From a bacterium (GTDB lineage: Bacteria; Patescibacteriota; Minisyncoccia; Phycocordibacterales; UBA918), in contig JAIYEC010000052.1 in assembly GCA_027487145.1 (NCBI GenBank), positions 1 to 30,931 on the forward strand: a stretch of DNA of 30,931 bases, in the 5' to 3' direction. This document shows, piece after piece, positions 22,338 to 29,952 of this stretch. The position numbers were made by a program, and so were the translations under genes. The notes beneath the pieces were generated by a model, which worked only from the letters and a program-made list of their open reading frames with translations, had not been told where the DNA came from and made no database searches. Position 1 is the stretch's first letter, and every line of letters starts with the position of its first letter.

Positions 22338-23142
22338 GGAGGAGAAAGACTTTATAAAAACCGTTTATAGACATTATGAAGCCTCTGGGCGACATGATTT
22401 ACCGTGGCGTAAGACTACCGACCCCTACCGGATTTTGATATCTGAAATAATGCTACAACAGACACAGGTGACACGAGTCGAACCAAAGTATAAAGAGTTC
22501 TTAAAGTTATTTCCAACTGCGAAGCGTCTTGCAAACGCGCCGCTTGGAGATGTGCTGCGGGCCTGGCAGGGTCTAGGGTATAACCGTCGAGCTAAGTATT
22601 TGTGGCAAGTAGCGCAGGTGGTGAGTAATGAAAAGAAAGGGGTATGGCCAAAGACGTTCACAGAATTAAAATCTCTGCCTGGGGTCGGTGAGTACACTGC
22701 TGGAGCAGTGATGAATTTTGCCTATAACCAACCAGTACCCTTAATTGAGACAAATATTAGAACGGTATATATTCATCACTTTTTTCAAGATAGAGAAGGA
22801 GTCTTAGACAAAGAACTTCTTGCCATCATTGAACGGACACTAGATGTTTCAAATCCGCGGGAGTGGAATTGGGCATTGATGGATTACGGTTCATATCTTA
22901 AGGAGACAGTGGGGAATTTGAATAAGAAGAGCAAGACGTACCAGAAGCAATCAGCTTTCAAAACCAGTAACCGGTATGTCCGCGGCGCTATCTTACGTGA
23001 GCTTTCAAAACAGTCGTTTACTAATGTTAACATTAGTAAACGATTTTCTGGGATAGAAAATGAGCGGGTCAAGGCACAGCTTCAGTTGTTGTGTGAAGAG
23101 GGTTTAGTGTTGCGTGTAGGAAAGACGTATCAGCTACCATAA
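22309..23142 (+). CDS. mutY: MutY-like HhH-GPD DNA glycosylase lacking the Fe-S cluster
   Basis: A 277-residue A/G-specific adenine glycosylase-like enzyme. It keeps the MutY catalytic glutamate E45 in SEIMLQQTQV, the helix-hairpin-helix LPGVGEYTAGAVMNFAY (Tyr at 129, the MutY-type residue where endonuclease III has Lys) and the opening DLPWRKTTDPYRILI. At the usual catalytic Asp the residue is glutamate (VPLIETNIRTVYIHHF, E147). After MDYGSYLKETVGN the four Fe-S cysteines are absent. The C-terminus (from about residue 225) is a winged-helix-like domain (AILRELSKQSFTNVN...EEGLVLRVGKTY) instead of the NUDIX-like 8-oxoG domain. The start overlaps the photolyase gene by 29 bp. Activity on A:8-oxoG cannot be assumed. 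Confidence 0.8.
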   Translation: MAEKRHSLTKEEKDFIKTVYRHYEASGRHDLPWRKTTDPYRILISEIMLQQTQVTRVEPKYKEFLKLFPTAKRLANAPLGDVLRAWQGLGYNRRAKYLWQVAQVVSNEKKGVWPKTFTELKSLPGVGEYTAGAVMNFAYNQPVPLIETNIRTVYIHHFFQDREGVLDKELLAIIERTLDVSNPREWNWALMDYGSYLKETVGNLNKKSKTYQKQSAFKTSNRYVRGAILRELSKQSFTNVNISKRFSGIENERVKAQLQLLCEEGLVLRVGKTYQLP

Positions 23143-24339
23143 TTACTTCGAGTCGACGATATTGAGAGTAGCGAACATCGCTGGGATCATGAGGAAGGCG
23201 ATGACAATAAAGAGGAGATTGAACGGGAGGTAGAGAAGCGCAAGACTTGAGATGACTGCTCCAACGAGATAGGCGAGCGGACGAGTTACTCTAAAGAAGC
23301 TGATAATCTGAGCATCAGTTGAGTTAGTTCGCTTAAAGAAGTGGACTTCTGTAGTGACCTCTACAAAGCTGGCTCCCACGCGGGTGACAAACATTATGAT
23401 TATCCAAAGAAGTACGTTAGGTGTATTCACAAACGAGATCCAGGCGGTTGAGACAGCCATAATGAGAAGTCCGAGCGCCATCATCTCTTTCTCGCCAATG
23501 TATTTGTCAGCGATGACCCCAATAGGGTATTCGCAGAGAACATACGCCGCTTGTCCAAATAGCATGATGACACCAAACTGCGCCCATGACAGACCAATGG
23601 TAGTAATGAGATACAAAGGGGTAAATACCACCATCGCCATAAAGAAGATTTGCAAAACAAAGTGAACGATAAATACCGCTCTGATATCTGGGACTTTCCA
23701 AAAATCTCTGATGGCTTCAAGTGGTTTGAGGTCAGTGTATTTTGGATCCTGAAAATCTTTAAAGTAGAAAAGTAATAGTGCGATAATTGGCAGTAACGAA
23801 AGGGAGCTGGCGATGTAGGCATACGAGAAGTCACCTCCGTAGGCTATGAGTTCGCTTGAGATAAACGGAGAGATGGCGCCAATCGCGCTCATGAGCGAGA
23901 GTAGAAGGCCGCGTCTTGTGCCAGTGAGACCTTCGTCGTTTCCGATGTGTTCCTCCATGAAAACGTCTAGGTTGAAGACGATTAGTGGCACGATGATGAG
24001 GTGAAGTGCCATGAGTGGGATGGCTGCTTCGAGCGTGTTAGCGTGAGCGAGTGAGAAAACAGCCAGACCATTAATAATGAGGAGCCATAGCGTTAGTTTG
24101 AAATTGCCGACCTTGTGCAGGACGCGAGAGATAAACAGGAAGATAAGTGTCGTGAGGGCCGAGGTGATAATGTAGATGACACCGACTGATTTGGTATTGA
24201 TGAACTGCTCCAAGAAGGTCGAGTTGATATACGCAACCACAAAGGTATGGAACATCAAAAGCAATGATGCGACATAGATTGGTACATAGCGATGTTTGAG
24301 CATTCTACCGTACTCAAATTGTGAAATAACTCGTGGCAT
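23143..24339 (-). CDS. Major facilitator superfamily transporter
   Basis: A 398-residue protein with about twelve membrane helices arranged as two six-helix halves joined by a loop around residue 190 (FYFKDFQDPKYTDLKPLEAIRDFWK). Helices 1 and 7 have the usual MFS layout and a FGQAAYVLCEYPIGVIADKYIGEKEMM segment resembles motif A (G-x-x-x-D-K/R-x-G-x-[RK]). The substrate is not evident. ATG 24339 is chosen over a longer upstream frame because a TACAAT box lies 11 nt before it and the protein begins naturally with MPRVISQFEYGRML. The gene follows, on the same strand, the terminator at 24396-24426, and is convergent with mutY, with abutting stop codons. Confidence 0.83.
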   Translation of the reverse strand: MPRVISQFEYGRMLKHRYVPIYVASLLLMFHTFVVAYINSTFLEQFINTKSVGVIYIITSALTTLIFLFISRVLHKVGNFKLTLWLLIINGLAVFSLAHANTLEAAIPLMALHLIIVPLIVFNLDVFMEEHIGNDEGLTGTRRGLLLSLMSAIGAISPFISSELIAYGGDFSYAYIASSLSLLPIIALLLFYFKDFQDPKYTDLKPLEAIRDFWKVPDIRAVFIVHFVLQIFFMAMVVFTPLYLITTIGLSWAQFGVIMLFGQAAYVLCEYPIGVIADKYIGEKEMMALGLLIMAVSTAWISFVNTPNVLLWIIIMFVTRVGASFVEVTTEVHFFKRTNSTDAQIISFFRVTRPLAYLVGAVISSLALLYLPFNLLFIVIAFLMIPAMFATLNIVDSK

Positions 24340-24350
24340 ATAGTGACTAC

Positions 24351-24356
24351 ATTGTA
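24351..24356 (-). promoter_or_regulatory. -10 box (TACAAT) for the MFS gene
   Basis: On the minus strand GGTACAAT ends 11 nt before ATG 24339, giving a predicted leader of about four bases. Confidence 0.5.
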
Positions 24357-24395
24357 CCGCGAGACACCACATAAAATATTTTTTGATGTGAAAAG

Positions 24396-24426
24396 AAAAA
24401 GCCCGACGCTATGCGTCCGGCTTTTT
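24396..24426. terminator. Bidirectional intrinsic terminator
   Basis: AAAAAGCCCGACGC (24396-24409) and GCGTCCGGCTTTTT (24413-24426) form a long stem with one C-C mismatch and a 3-nt loop, A-run on the left and T-run on the right. On the minus strand it would end transcripts from rnj after the structured element. Confidence 0.85.
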
Positions 24427-24430
24427 CTTA

Positions 24431-24555
24431 GGGGTTCTCAAAATTGGTTCAGCTGCGCGGAGCTAGTAGAAAATTTTGTGAGTCGTACTTATTGTACGGT
24501 GAACAAAATTTTTCTACGCCAGCGACAAAGTAGATGGGTCAATTTTGAGGACTCC
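24431..24555 (-). ncRNA. Structured element, copy B (nested hairpins)
   Basis: Read on the minus strand (the rnj strand) this has the same plan as copy A: outer stem of about 16 bp including two G-U pairs (24555-24540 with 24446-24431, core CTCAAAATTG), middle stem GTAGAAAA-TTTTGT with one bulge (24517-24503 with 24479-24466) and apical CGTAC/GTACG (24498-24494, 24488-24484) with a 5-nt loop. The shared blocks are CCATCTACTTTGTC (24537-24524), AGCTCCGC (24464-24457) and TCAcCGTAC / GTACGaCTC around the apical stem. It begins three bases after the rnj stop (24560-24558), so rnj transcripts should carry it at their 3' end. The bidirectional terminator follows. Confidence 0.65.
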
Positions 24556-24557
24556 TA

Positions 24558-26552
24558 CTAGATGCCGATTAAGACGGGAATCACCATCGGATTCTTCTGC
24601 GTTCGCTGCATCAAGAATTGGGTCACTACATTGGTAACTTCATCTTTTACTTGATCAAGATCAATCGGATTCATTCGTTCAGTTTGTTTCTCAACGGTAC
24701 GTTTAATCAAGATACGAGCTTCTGAAAGTAGTTGCTGGTTTTCACGAAGGTAAATAAAGCCACGAGAGATGATATCTGGTGATTTACGCAGTTTACCGGT
24801 CTTGCTGTTTACGGTTGCAATGATGACAAACATACCATCACTCGCGAGTGAGAGTCGGTCACGGAGTACCACTTCTTGTTTGTTTCCAACGGTAAAGCCG
24901 TCAACGAGCATGAGTTCGTTTGGAGCCTTCACAGTGTGCTTGATGATTTCCGTACCGTTCTTGATATCGATGATTGAGCCATTGTCTGGTACAACCACGT
25001 GATCGCGTGGGAAGCCGTTTTCAATCGCCGCGAACATGTGACTCTTGAGGTGATAGTGATGACCATGTACTGGGATGAGGAAGGTTGGCTTAACGGTTTG
25101 GTGAACCCACACAAGCTCACCAGCGTTACCGTGTCCTGATGAGTGAACGTGAGAACCTTGGTAGTTGATTACCTTTACGTTTTTGCGGTAGATATTATCT
25201 TTGAGCTTCTGAACAGCAATTTCGTTACCTGGAATAACTGAAGATGAAAGCACAATAGTGTCACGTTCGTTGAGCGTGATATTTTTGTGTTTGTCAGTTG
25301 CCATACGCATCAAGGCAGCAAACTCTTCACCCTGGGCTCCCGTTGAAAGAATAACTACTCGATCGGCTGGGTACTTATCGATGTCACCTGGTTGAATGAA
25401 CGTATCTGGTTTGACTTCGAGCATCTTAGCCTGAATAGCGATTTCGATATTTGTCTTAATGCTTCGACCTTCCATCACAACTTTTTTTCCGACTGCTTCA
25501 CACGTCTCGATAACGCTAATAAGTCGATCAAATTGAGAGGCAAATGTACCAATTACTAGACGACCGCTTACGGTTTTAATAATGTTTTCAAGTGTCTCGT
25601 ATACTTTTGCTTCTGAGGTTGAGAAGCCGGCTCGGTCTGAGTTGGTCGAGTCACACAAAAGAGCAAGGTTTTTGTTTTCACCAACTTTTTCCCAACTCTG
25701 TCGTTCAGCTACCACTACTTTGCCGTCTTCATGAACGAGTTTGATGTCACCCGTGATGACAACATCACCGTGCTTTGTTTCGACACAAACACCCATAGCA
25801 TCTGGAATTGAGTGAGTCACACGGAAGGTCTTGATACGAGTCTTACCAACGGTGAATGATTCACCTTCTTTAATCACCTTCATATCAATTGGTTCCATTT
25901 GCGGAAACTCTTCCTGACGCTTGAGGATCATGAGTGAGGTGAGGTACTGCGTGTAGATTGGTGGGTTACCGATACGTTCCATAACGTACGGAATACCTCC
26001 AATGTGGTCGAGGTGACCGTGGGTGACTACCATCGCGCGGATTTTATCCTTACGCTCTTCTAGGTACTGGGTATTGGGAAGGATGTAGTCAACTCCTGGA
26101 GTACCGGTCTCTTCGGATACGAACGCAAAACCAGCGTCAATAACGATGATATCGTCTTTAGTTTCGACGATGTTCATGTTTCTACCGATTTCCTCACAGC
26201 CAGATACGGTGATGATGCGGACGGTGTCTTCGTCTAAGATTTCAGGAATGACTGGTGTCTTTTGATCACTGACATTAAGTCGGTGGGTGAGAGCTGGGGC
26301 TTTGTCGGGACGACGGCGTTGATTGTTACGATTGTTTTTTCGATTGCGAGGTTGGCCGCCTGCTTCAGGACGTCCGTGCGGACGCTTAGCTTGGGGGTGT
26401 CTTGGTCGCTCACCTTGAGGCGCAGCCCCCGGTTGCGGTCTGTCAGTGCGTGGTCGTGGTGGTCTTGAGCCAGCATTAAAGGGCCGACTACTGCGACGAT
26501 TGTGTCGTTGTGGTCGACGATTTGCTGGTTGTTGTGGAGATGTTGGTTCCAT
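24558..26552 (-). CDS. rnj: Ribonuclease J
   Basis: A 664-residue RNase J, longer than the usual 550-560 because of an N-terminal tail of about 95 residues rich in Arg, Pro, Gln and Asn (RPQRHNRRSSRP, RKNNRNNQRRRPDK), which should be disordered and RNA-binding. The catalytic metallo-beta-lactamase/beta-CASP part follows: HGHLDHIGG (178-186) is the zinc-binding motif, with GDIKLVHEDGK, SFRVTHSIPDAMG and LLCDSTNSDRAGFSTSE as further family motifs. KPTFLIPVHGHHYHLKSH and the C-terminal RNase J dimer domain complete it. It processes and degrades RNA as a 5'-3' exonuclease and endonuclease and likely sets the RNA half-lives of this organism. A TATAAA box lies 9 nt before ATG 26552, inside the 15-nt gap to the upstream gene. 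Confidence 0.95.
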   Translation of the reverse strand: MEPTSPQQPANRRPQRHNRRSSRPFNAGSRPPRPRTDRPQPGAAPQGERPRHPQAKRPHGRPEAGGQPRNRKNNRNNQRRRPDKAPALTHRLNVSDQKTPVIPEILDEDTVRIITVSGCEEIGRNMNIVETKDDIIVIDAGFAFVSEETGTPGVDYILPNTQYLEERKDKIRAMVVTHGHLDHIGGIPYVMERIGNPPIYTQYLTSLMILKRQEEFPQMEPIDMKVIKEGESFTVGKTRIKTFRVTHSIPDAMGVCVETKHGDVVITGDIKLVHEDGKVVVAERQSWEKVGENKNLALLCDSTNSDRAGFSTSEAKVYETLENIIKTVSGRLVIGTFASQFDRLISVIETCEAVGKKVVMEGRSIKTNIEIAIQAKMLEVKPDTFIQPGDIDKYPADRVVILSTGAQGEEFAALMRMATDKHKNITLNERDTIVLSSSVIPGNEIAVQKLKDNIYRKNVKVINYQGSHVHSSGHGNAGELVWVHQTVKPTFLIPVHGHHYHLKSHMFAAIENGFPRDHVVVPDNGSIIDIKNGTEIIKHTVKAPNELMLVDGFTVGNKQEVVLRDRLSLASDGMFVIIATVNSKTGKLRKSPDIISRGFIYLRENQQLLSEARILIKRTVEKQTERMNPIDLDQVKDEVTNVVTQFLMQRTQKNPMVIPVLIGI

Positions 26553-26567
26553 AAATAATTGTTTATA

Positions 26568-28301
26568 TTAATTCTTTTTCTTAAAAATATTCCAAAGTGT
26601 GTCGCTGCTGGTATACCAGGTATCAATGGTACTGAATCTGTCGGAACTGCGGGCAATAGCAGGAAGGTCGTTCATAACTATGTCAGACTTTATAACGTAG
26701 TTCATCTTCGGTCTAAAGAGGAAGATAGCTGGATGTTCAGCTGAAATAAGTGTACTTGCTTCAGTCAATAGTCTTTGTCGTTCAGTCTCGTCTCTTTCCG
26801 TGCGCGCTTTCTCTAAGAGAGTGTCGACACTAAGATTAGTATACTGAGCGATATTAAGGCCGGGATCATCCTTTTGTGATGAGTGCCAGAATGGATATAA
26901 ATCTTCTCGGCGACTCATATCAATCCCAAACAAGAGAGCTTCAAAGTCCCTTGGACGAATAACTGATTGAAGGAGATCAGTCTGTTCAAATTGTTCAATC
27001 GCGACATCAACGCCGGCTGTTTTCCAGTTTTCTACGATTTGTTCACTCACCTCAGTTAAGAGGGCGGCATTGCTTGTGCGAAGCGTAAAGCTTAGTGTTT
27101 CAGCTTGCCCGTCAATTTGCTTCTCAAGGAGACCGAGATTGTTCTTAGTCCATCCGTTCTCGTCTAAGATAGCCGGTGCGTTCTTTGCTGTGGTGGTTGT
27201 CGTAGGTGAACCTTCACTAGATTCTAGCGTATTTAAAGTATTGGAGATAGGTCCAGTAATGGGGACACCGTACCCGTGGAGGCTTTTTTCGATGAGAGCA
27301 TCTCGATCAATCGCTGTATCAAGCGCTTCACGAACCGAAGGGTCTCGGAGGGCAACTGATTTATTTTGATTAAGGAAAACGCCGAATACCCGCGGGAGTG
27401 GTTTTGAAATAACTCGGTAGGCTCCACCTTCAATTACTGAATTGATGTTTTCGTTTGGAACATACGCTGATGCGTCAATGTGTCCTTTTGAGAACGCATC
27501 AAGTAACTGATTGCTATCTGCGAAGAAAACAAGTTCCATTGCTTTGATGTGCGGTGCAAACCGATTTTTAATATTTGCTTCAAGTGAATACGACGTAATC
27601 AGGCCTGATTCGTCTCGGGTAGCTTTTTTTAATGCAAATGGTCCTGATCCGATTGGTTCAGTATTGAGTTGACTAAACGGTAGTTGCTCAAGCGGGATAT
27701 TTGACCAAAGGTGGGCTGGTAGAATTCCAACCAAAAAGTTTTCACTAAACGGAGTATATGCTTCTTTCAAAACAACATTCACTTCATATTCGTTTACTTG
27801 TTCAATTGAAACATCTGCCCAGTTACCCTTGAGTGGACTCTTGAGATCTGGATTTTGGATGAGTTCGTAGGTGAATACAACATCACGAGCAGTAAGTGGC
27901 GTACCGTCATGGAAGGTAACATCTTTGCGAATCACAATGTTATACGTCAGACCATCTTCAGAGACAGTGACCGATTCGGCTATATCAGGAATGAGATTTC
28001 CGTCTGGAGCAATTCGCATAACACCACTGTATATGAGTGCTGTGACATCTTGATCAACGCGGGTAATAGCCAGCGTTGGGTTCACAAAGCGAGGAGTACC
28101 GATAAATCCTTCACGCAATTCACCGCCACTAACTGGGGTAGTGGTAGAAACTGAGGCGTTAAATGAGATAAGGGCCCAGATACCAGAGAAGAGCATTATA
28201 AAGAAGAGGACTCGTAAGAGTAATTTATCACTGGAACGTCTGGTCTCAATAATTCTGAGTAAAGAGTTAGAAAGCCGGCGAAATGGCGAAGGAGAGTTCA
28301 T
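26568..28301 (-). CDS. Peptide ABC transporter substrate-binding protein (SBP_bac_5)
   Basis: A 577-residue extracytoplasmic solute-binding protein of the oligopeptide/dipeptide type. A cytoplasmic basic segment and one membrane helix (about residues 27-46) anchor it. The binding domain starts GELREGFIGTPRFVNPTLAITRVDQDVTALIYSGVM and carries the SBP family 5 signature region EDGLTYNIVIRKDVTFHDGTPLTARDVVFTYELI and TEPIGSGPFALKK. No permease or ATPase genes lie in the window, so it may be a lone receptor or work with a distant transporter. In a small-genome host it could scavenge peptides. The gene is upstream of rnj, separated by 15 nt. Confidence 0.88.
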   Translation of the reverse strand: MNSPSPFRRLSNSLLRIIETRRSSDKLLLRVLFFIMLFSGIWALISFNASVSTTTPVSGGELREGFIGTPRFVNPTLAITRVDQDVTALIYSGVMRIAPDGNLIPDIAESVTVSEDGLTYNIVIRKDVTFHDGTPLTARDVVFTYELIQNPDLKSPLKGNWADVSIEQVNEYEVNVVLKEAYTPFSENFLVGILPAHLWSNIPLEQLPFSQLNTEPIGSGPFALKKATRDESGLITSYSLEANIKNRFAPHIKAMELVFFADSNQLLDAFSKGHIDASAYVPNENINSVIEGGAYRVISKPLPRVFGVFLNQNKSVALRDPSVREALDTAIDRDALIEKSLHGYGVPITGPISNTLNTLESSEGSPTTTTTAKNAPAILDENGWTKNNLGLLEKQIDGQAETLSFTLRTSNAALLTEVSEQIVENWKTAGVDVAIEQFEQTDLLQSVIRPRDFEALLFGIDMSRREDLYPFWHSSQKDDPGLNIAQYTNLSVDTLLEKARTERDETERQRLLTEASTLISAEHPAIFLFRPKMNYVIKSDIVMNDLPAIARSSDRFSTIDTWYTSSDTLWNIFKKKN

Positions 28302-28350
28302 AAAAGTTTAGTACACGATAGGTTTATTAGTATTTCACACGTACAACGAC

Positions 28351-28375
28351 AAAAGCGTGGGTATTCACAACCCAC
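28351..28375 (-). terminator. Weak terminator downstream of secG
   Basis: On the minus strand GTGGGT (28375-28370) and ACCCAC (28362-28357) pair around a 7-nt loop and are followed by GCTTTT, between secG and the peptide-binding protein gene. Confidence 0.5.
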
Positions 28376-28395
28376 CTACTCAAGTGTTGCAGTTT

Positions 28396-28635
28396 TTATG
28401 CAATGACGTTAAGGAGTGCTGTTGCAACGAAGAGAACAGCGATACCAATTGTAAACTTGAATAGGAAAAGCTCGGCGCCGCGGCGCTTGTGAAATGCTGA
28501 GCTGAAGTTGTCGCCACCAAAGGCTCCTCCAAGACTAGAACCACGCTGTTGCAAGAGAATAGATGCAACAAGGAGGATAGAGAGGATTATCTGGATGTAC
28601 GGCAGTGCAGGAAGCACTGAATCGATAATATTCAT
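28396..28635 (-). CDS. secG: Preprotein translocase subunit SecG
   Basis: A 79-residue protein with two membrane helices, the SecG hallmark: LPYIQIILSILLVASILLQQRGSSLGGAFGG followed by FSSAFHKRRGAELFLFKFTIGIAVLFVATALL. The LLQQRGSSLGGAFGG turn and the basic RRG between the helices match the family. SecG sits with SecYE and helps protein export. The frame extends upstream, but ATG 28635 aligns with the family and has a TATATT box 8 nt before it. Confidence 0.9.
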   Translation of the reverse strand: MNIIDSVLPALPYIQIILSILLVASILLQQRGSSLGGAFGGDNFSSAFHKRRGAELFLFKFTIGIAVLFVATALLNVIA

Positions 28636-28643
28636 GCCGTGAC

Positions 28644-28649
28644 AATATA
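28644..28649 (-). promoter_or_regulatory. -10 box (TATATT) for secG
   Basis: On the minus strand GGTATATT ends 8 nt before ATG 28635, the spacing expected for a near-leaderless mRNA. Confidence 0.5.
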
Positions 28650-28746
28650 CCAGATTTAATTGTTTTTGCAAATGATATTTTTAGTCATCTAGGATTGTCC
28701 CTCTCTAGTCTCCACAAACAGAAAACCCAGATGTTGGGGTTGATGT

Positions 28747-28752
28747 TACAAT
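28747..28752 (+). promoter_or_regulatory. -10 box (TACAAT) for a leaderless GTG start at 28759
   Basis: TACAAT ends 6 nt before GTG 28759, which supports the GTG as the start and puts the first transcribed base at the codon. Confidence 0.55.
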
Positions 28753-28758
28753 TTAATT

Positions 28759-29166
28759 GTGAGTTTAACTAAATCAAAACAGGGTGGCAGACTGATGATA
28801 CTCGGTATGTTTTTTGGGGTGCTGCCCTTGTTGACTGGGCTTCTGGCTACATTTCTTCAAACAGTTCTCGGATGTCAACCTGTTGGAGGCAGCTTCCCAA
28901 TTTGCCCATTTGGTCTTGGTGATTTGGTCGGCACACTGTTCTACTCACACTGGCTTATCTTCGTCACATTTCCAATTGGTTTGGGCGTCGTTATTATCGG
29001 GATAATCTATTCATTATTTGATAATAAAAAAAAGACGGATGAGATTACTGTTGGGTCTTCAGACAATAAGGGAGCCAGATATAAGCTATTCTCAGCTGTG
29101 GGTGATTTTCTACTCATTTTAATTATAGGCCTTTTTGCACTTGTTGTGATCTCTTTTGGTTTTTAA
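28759..29166 (+). CDS. Multi-pass membrane protein, unknown
   Basis: A 135-residue protein with a basic start and three hydrophobic segments (near residues 13-34, 61-87 and 110-134), with a loop holding two cysteines (LGCQPVGGSFPICPFG) between the first and second. A charged segment (DNKKKTDEITVGSSDNKGARYK) separates the last two. No family is recognised. It starts with GTG next to a -10 box. The two cysteines in an extracytoplasmic loop may be DsbA clients. Confidence 0.55.
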   Translation: MSLTKSKQGGRLMILGMFFGVLPLLTGLLATFLQTVLGCQPVGGSFPICPFGLGDLVGTLFYSHWLIFVTFPIGLGVVIIGIIYSLFDNKKKTDEITVGSSDNKGARYKLFSAVGDFLLILIIGLFALVVISFGF

Positions 29167-29194
29167 AATGTAAAAATAATCTCATTAAAGAAAA

Positions 29195-29467
29195 ATGGAA
29201 AAAATAGGAAAGATAATGGTAAATATTGGACTTCTGTTAATTATCCTACCATCGGTAGCAGTTGCTTGGTATCTTTTTTCAGAAGCAAGTAGTGCTGCTT
29301 CCTATCAAGGACCCGAGAATATGCTTGGAATTCTTTTTGGAGTTTGGCTAATGTTCTTTCTTGCTGGCTGGTGGATTGTCCCCCTATTGTTGCTGTTCCC
29401 TTTAGGATTGATTATTGTGGGTATATTTCTGATAGTTTCTTCAAAGTCACCTCAAGAGCCAGTTTAA
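29195..29467 (+). CDS. Small membrane protein, unknown
   Basis: A 90-residue protein with two membrane helices (about 9-28 and 44-82, the latter long enough for two passes: FGVWLMFFLAGWWIVPLLLLFPLGLIIVGIFLIV), no cysteines and no recognisable motif. It lies 28 nt after the previous small membrane protein gene and precedes groES by 150 nt. The two small genes may be functionally linked. Confidence 0.5.
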   Translation: MEKIGKIMVNIGLLLIILPSVAVAWYLFSEASSAASYQGPENMLGILFGVWLMFFLAGWWIVPLLLLFPLGLIIVGIFLIVSSKSPQEPV

Positions 29468-29508
29468 ATCTAAATTAGTATTAGAATACTGGTCTGCTTT
29501 TTAGAGTT

Positions 29509-29537
29509 TTGCGTCTCTGTACGCTTTCATATAAAAT
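29509..29537 (+). promoter_or_regulatory. groES promoter TTGCGT-17-TAAAAT
   Basis: A -35-like TTGCGT (29509-29514) and -10-like TAAAAT (29532-29537) are 17 nt apart and would start transcription near 29544, just before the 29545-29576 hairpin. No CIRCE element is visible. Confidence 0.45.
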
Positions 29538-29544
29538 AACCCCG

Positions 29545-29576
29545 CGACAAACGAAATATCTGGAGGCATTTTGTCG
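29545..29576 (+). promoter_or_regulatory. Hairpin at the 5' end of the groES leader
   Basis: CGACAAA (29545-29551) and TTTGTCG (29570-29576) are exact reverse complements with an 18-nt loop. It could be an operator for a heat-shock regulator or a leader hairpin; no known heat-shock box matches. Confidence 0.4.
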
Positions 29577-29617
29577 TATTCAATAGTACGTATTAATTAA
29601 TTTAGTTCTTAATCTTT

Positions 29618-29938
29618 ATGTCAACCGAAAACAGTCCAATCAGACCGCTTAACGACAAGGTGGTGGTTCGACCACTGACCGATGAAGAAGCGGGAACTGC
29701 CTCAGCTTCAGGAATCATCATTCCTGATTCTGCCAAGAAAGAAAAACCAGAACAAGGAATTGTCATTGCCGTCGGAGCGGGTAAATGGGATGAAGATGGT
29801 GAAAAGCGAATTCCGCTTGATGTAGCAGTAGGTGATCGAGTCGTCTTTTCAAAGTATGGCTATGACGAGGTGAAGATTGATGGAAAAGAATTTTTCCTCG
29901 TAGCCGAAGGAAGTATTTTAGGAGTATTCAACAAGTAA
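29618..29938 (+). CDS. groES: Co-chaperonin GroES
   Basis: A 106-residue co-chaperonin. The core matches the family throughout: IRPLNDKVVVRPL, SGIIIPDSAKKEKPEQGIVIAVGAG (mobile loop and roof), DVAVGDRVVFSKYGYDEVKIDGKEFFLVAEGSILGVF. The N-terminal MSTENS extension is slightly longer than usual. It caps the GroEL ring during ATP-driven folding. The groEL start follows after 172 nt with a structured segment in between, an unusually long gap for this operon. Confidence 0.95.
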   Translation: MSTENSPIRPLNDKVVVRPLTDEEAGTASASGIIIPDSAKKEKPEQGIVIAVGAGKWDEDGEKRIPLDVAVGDRVVFSKYGYDEVKIDGKEFFLVAEGSILGVFNK

Positions 29939-29952
29939 GTTCTTAATTCATT

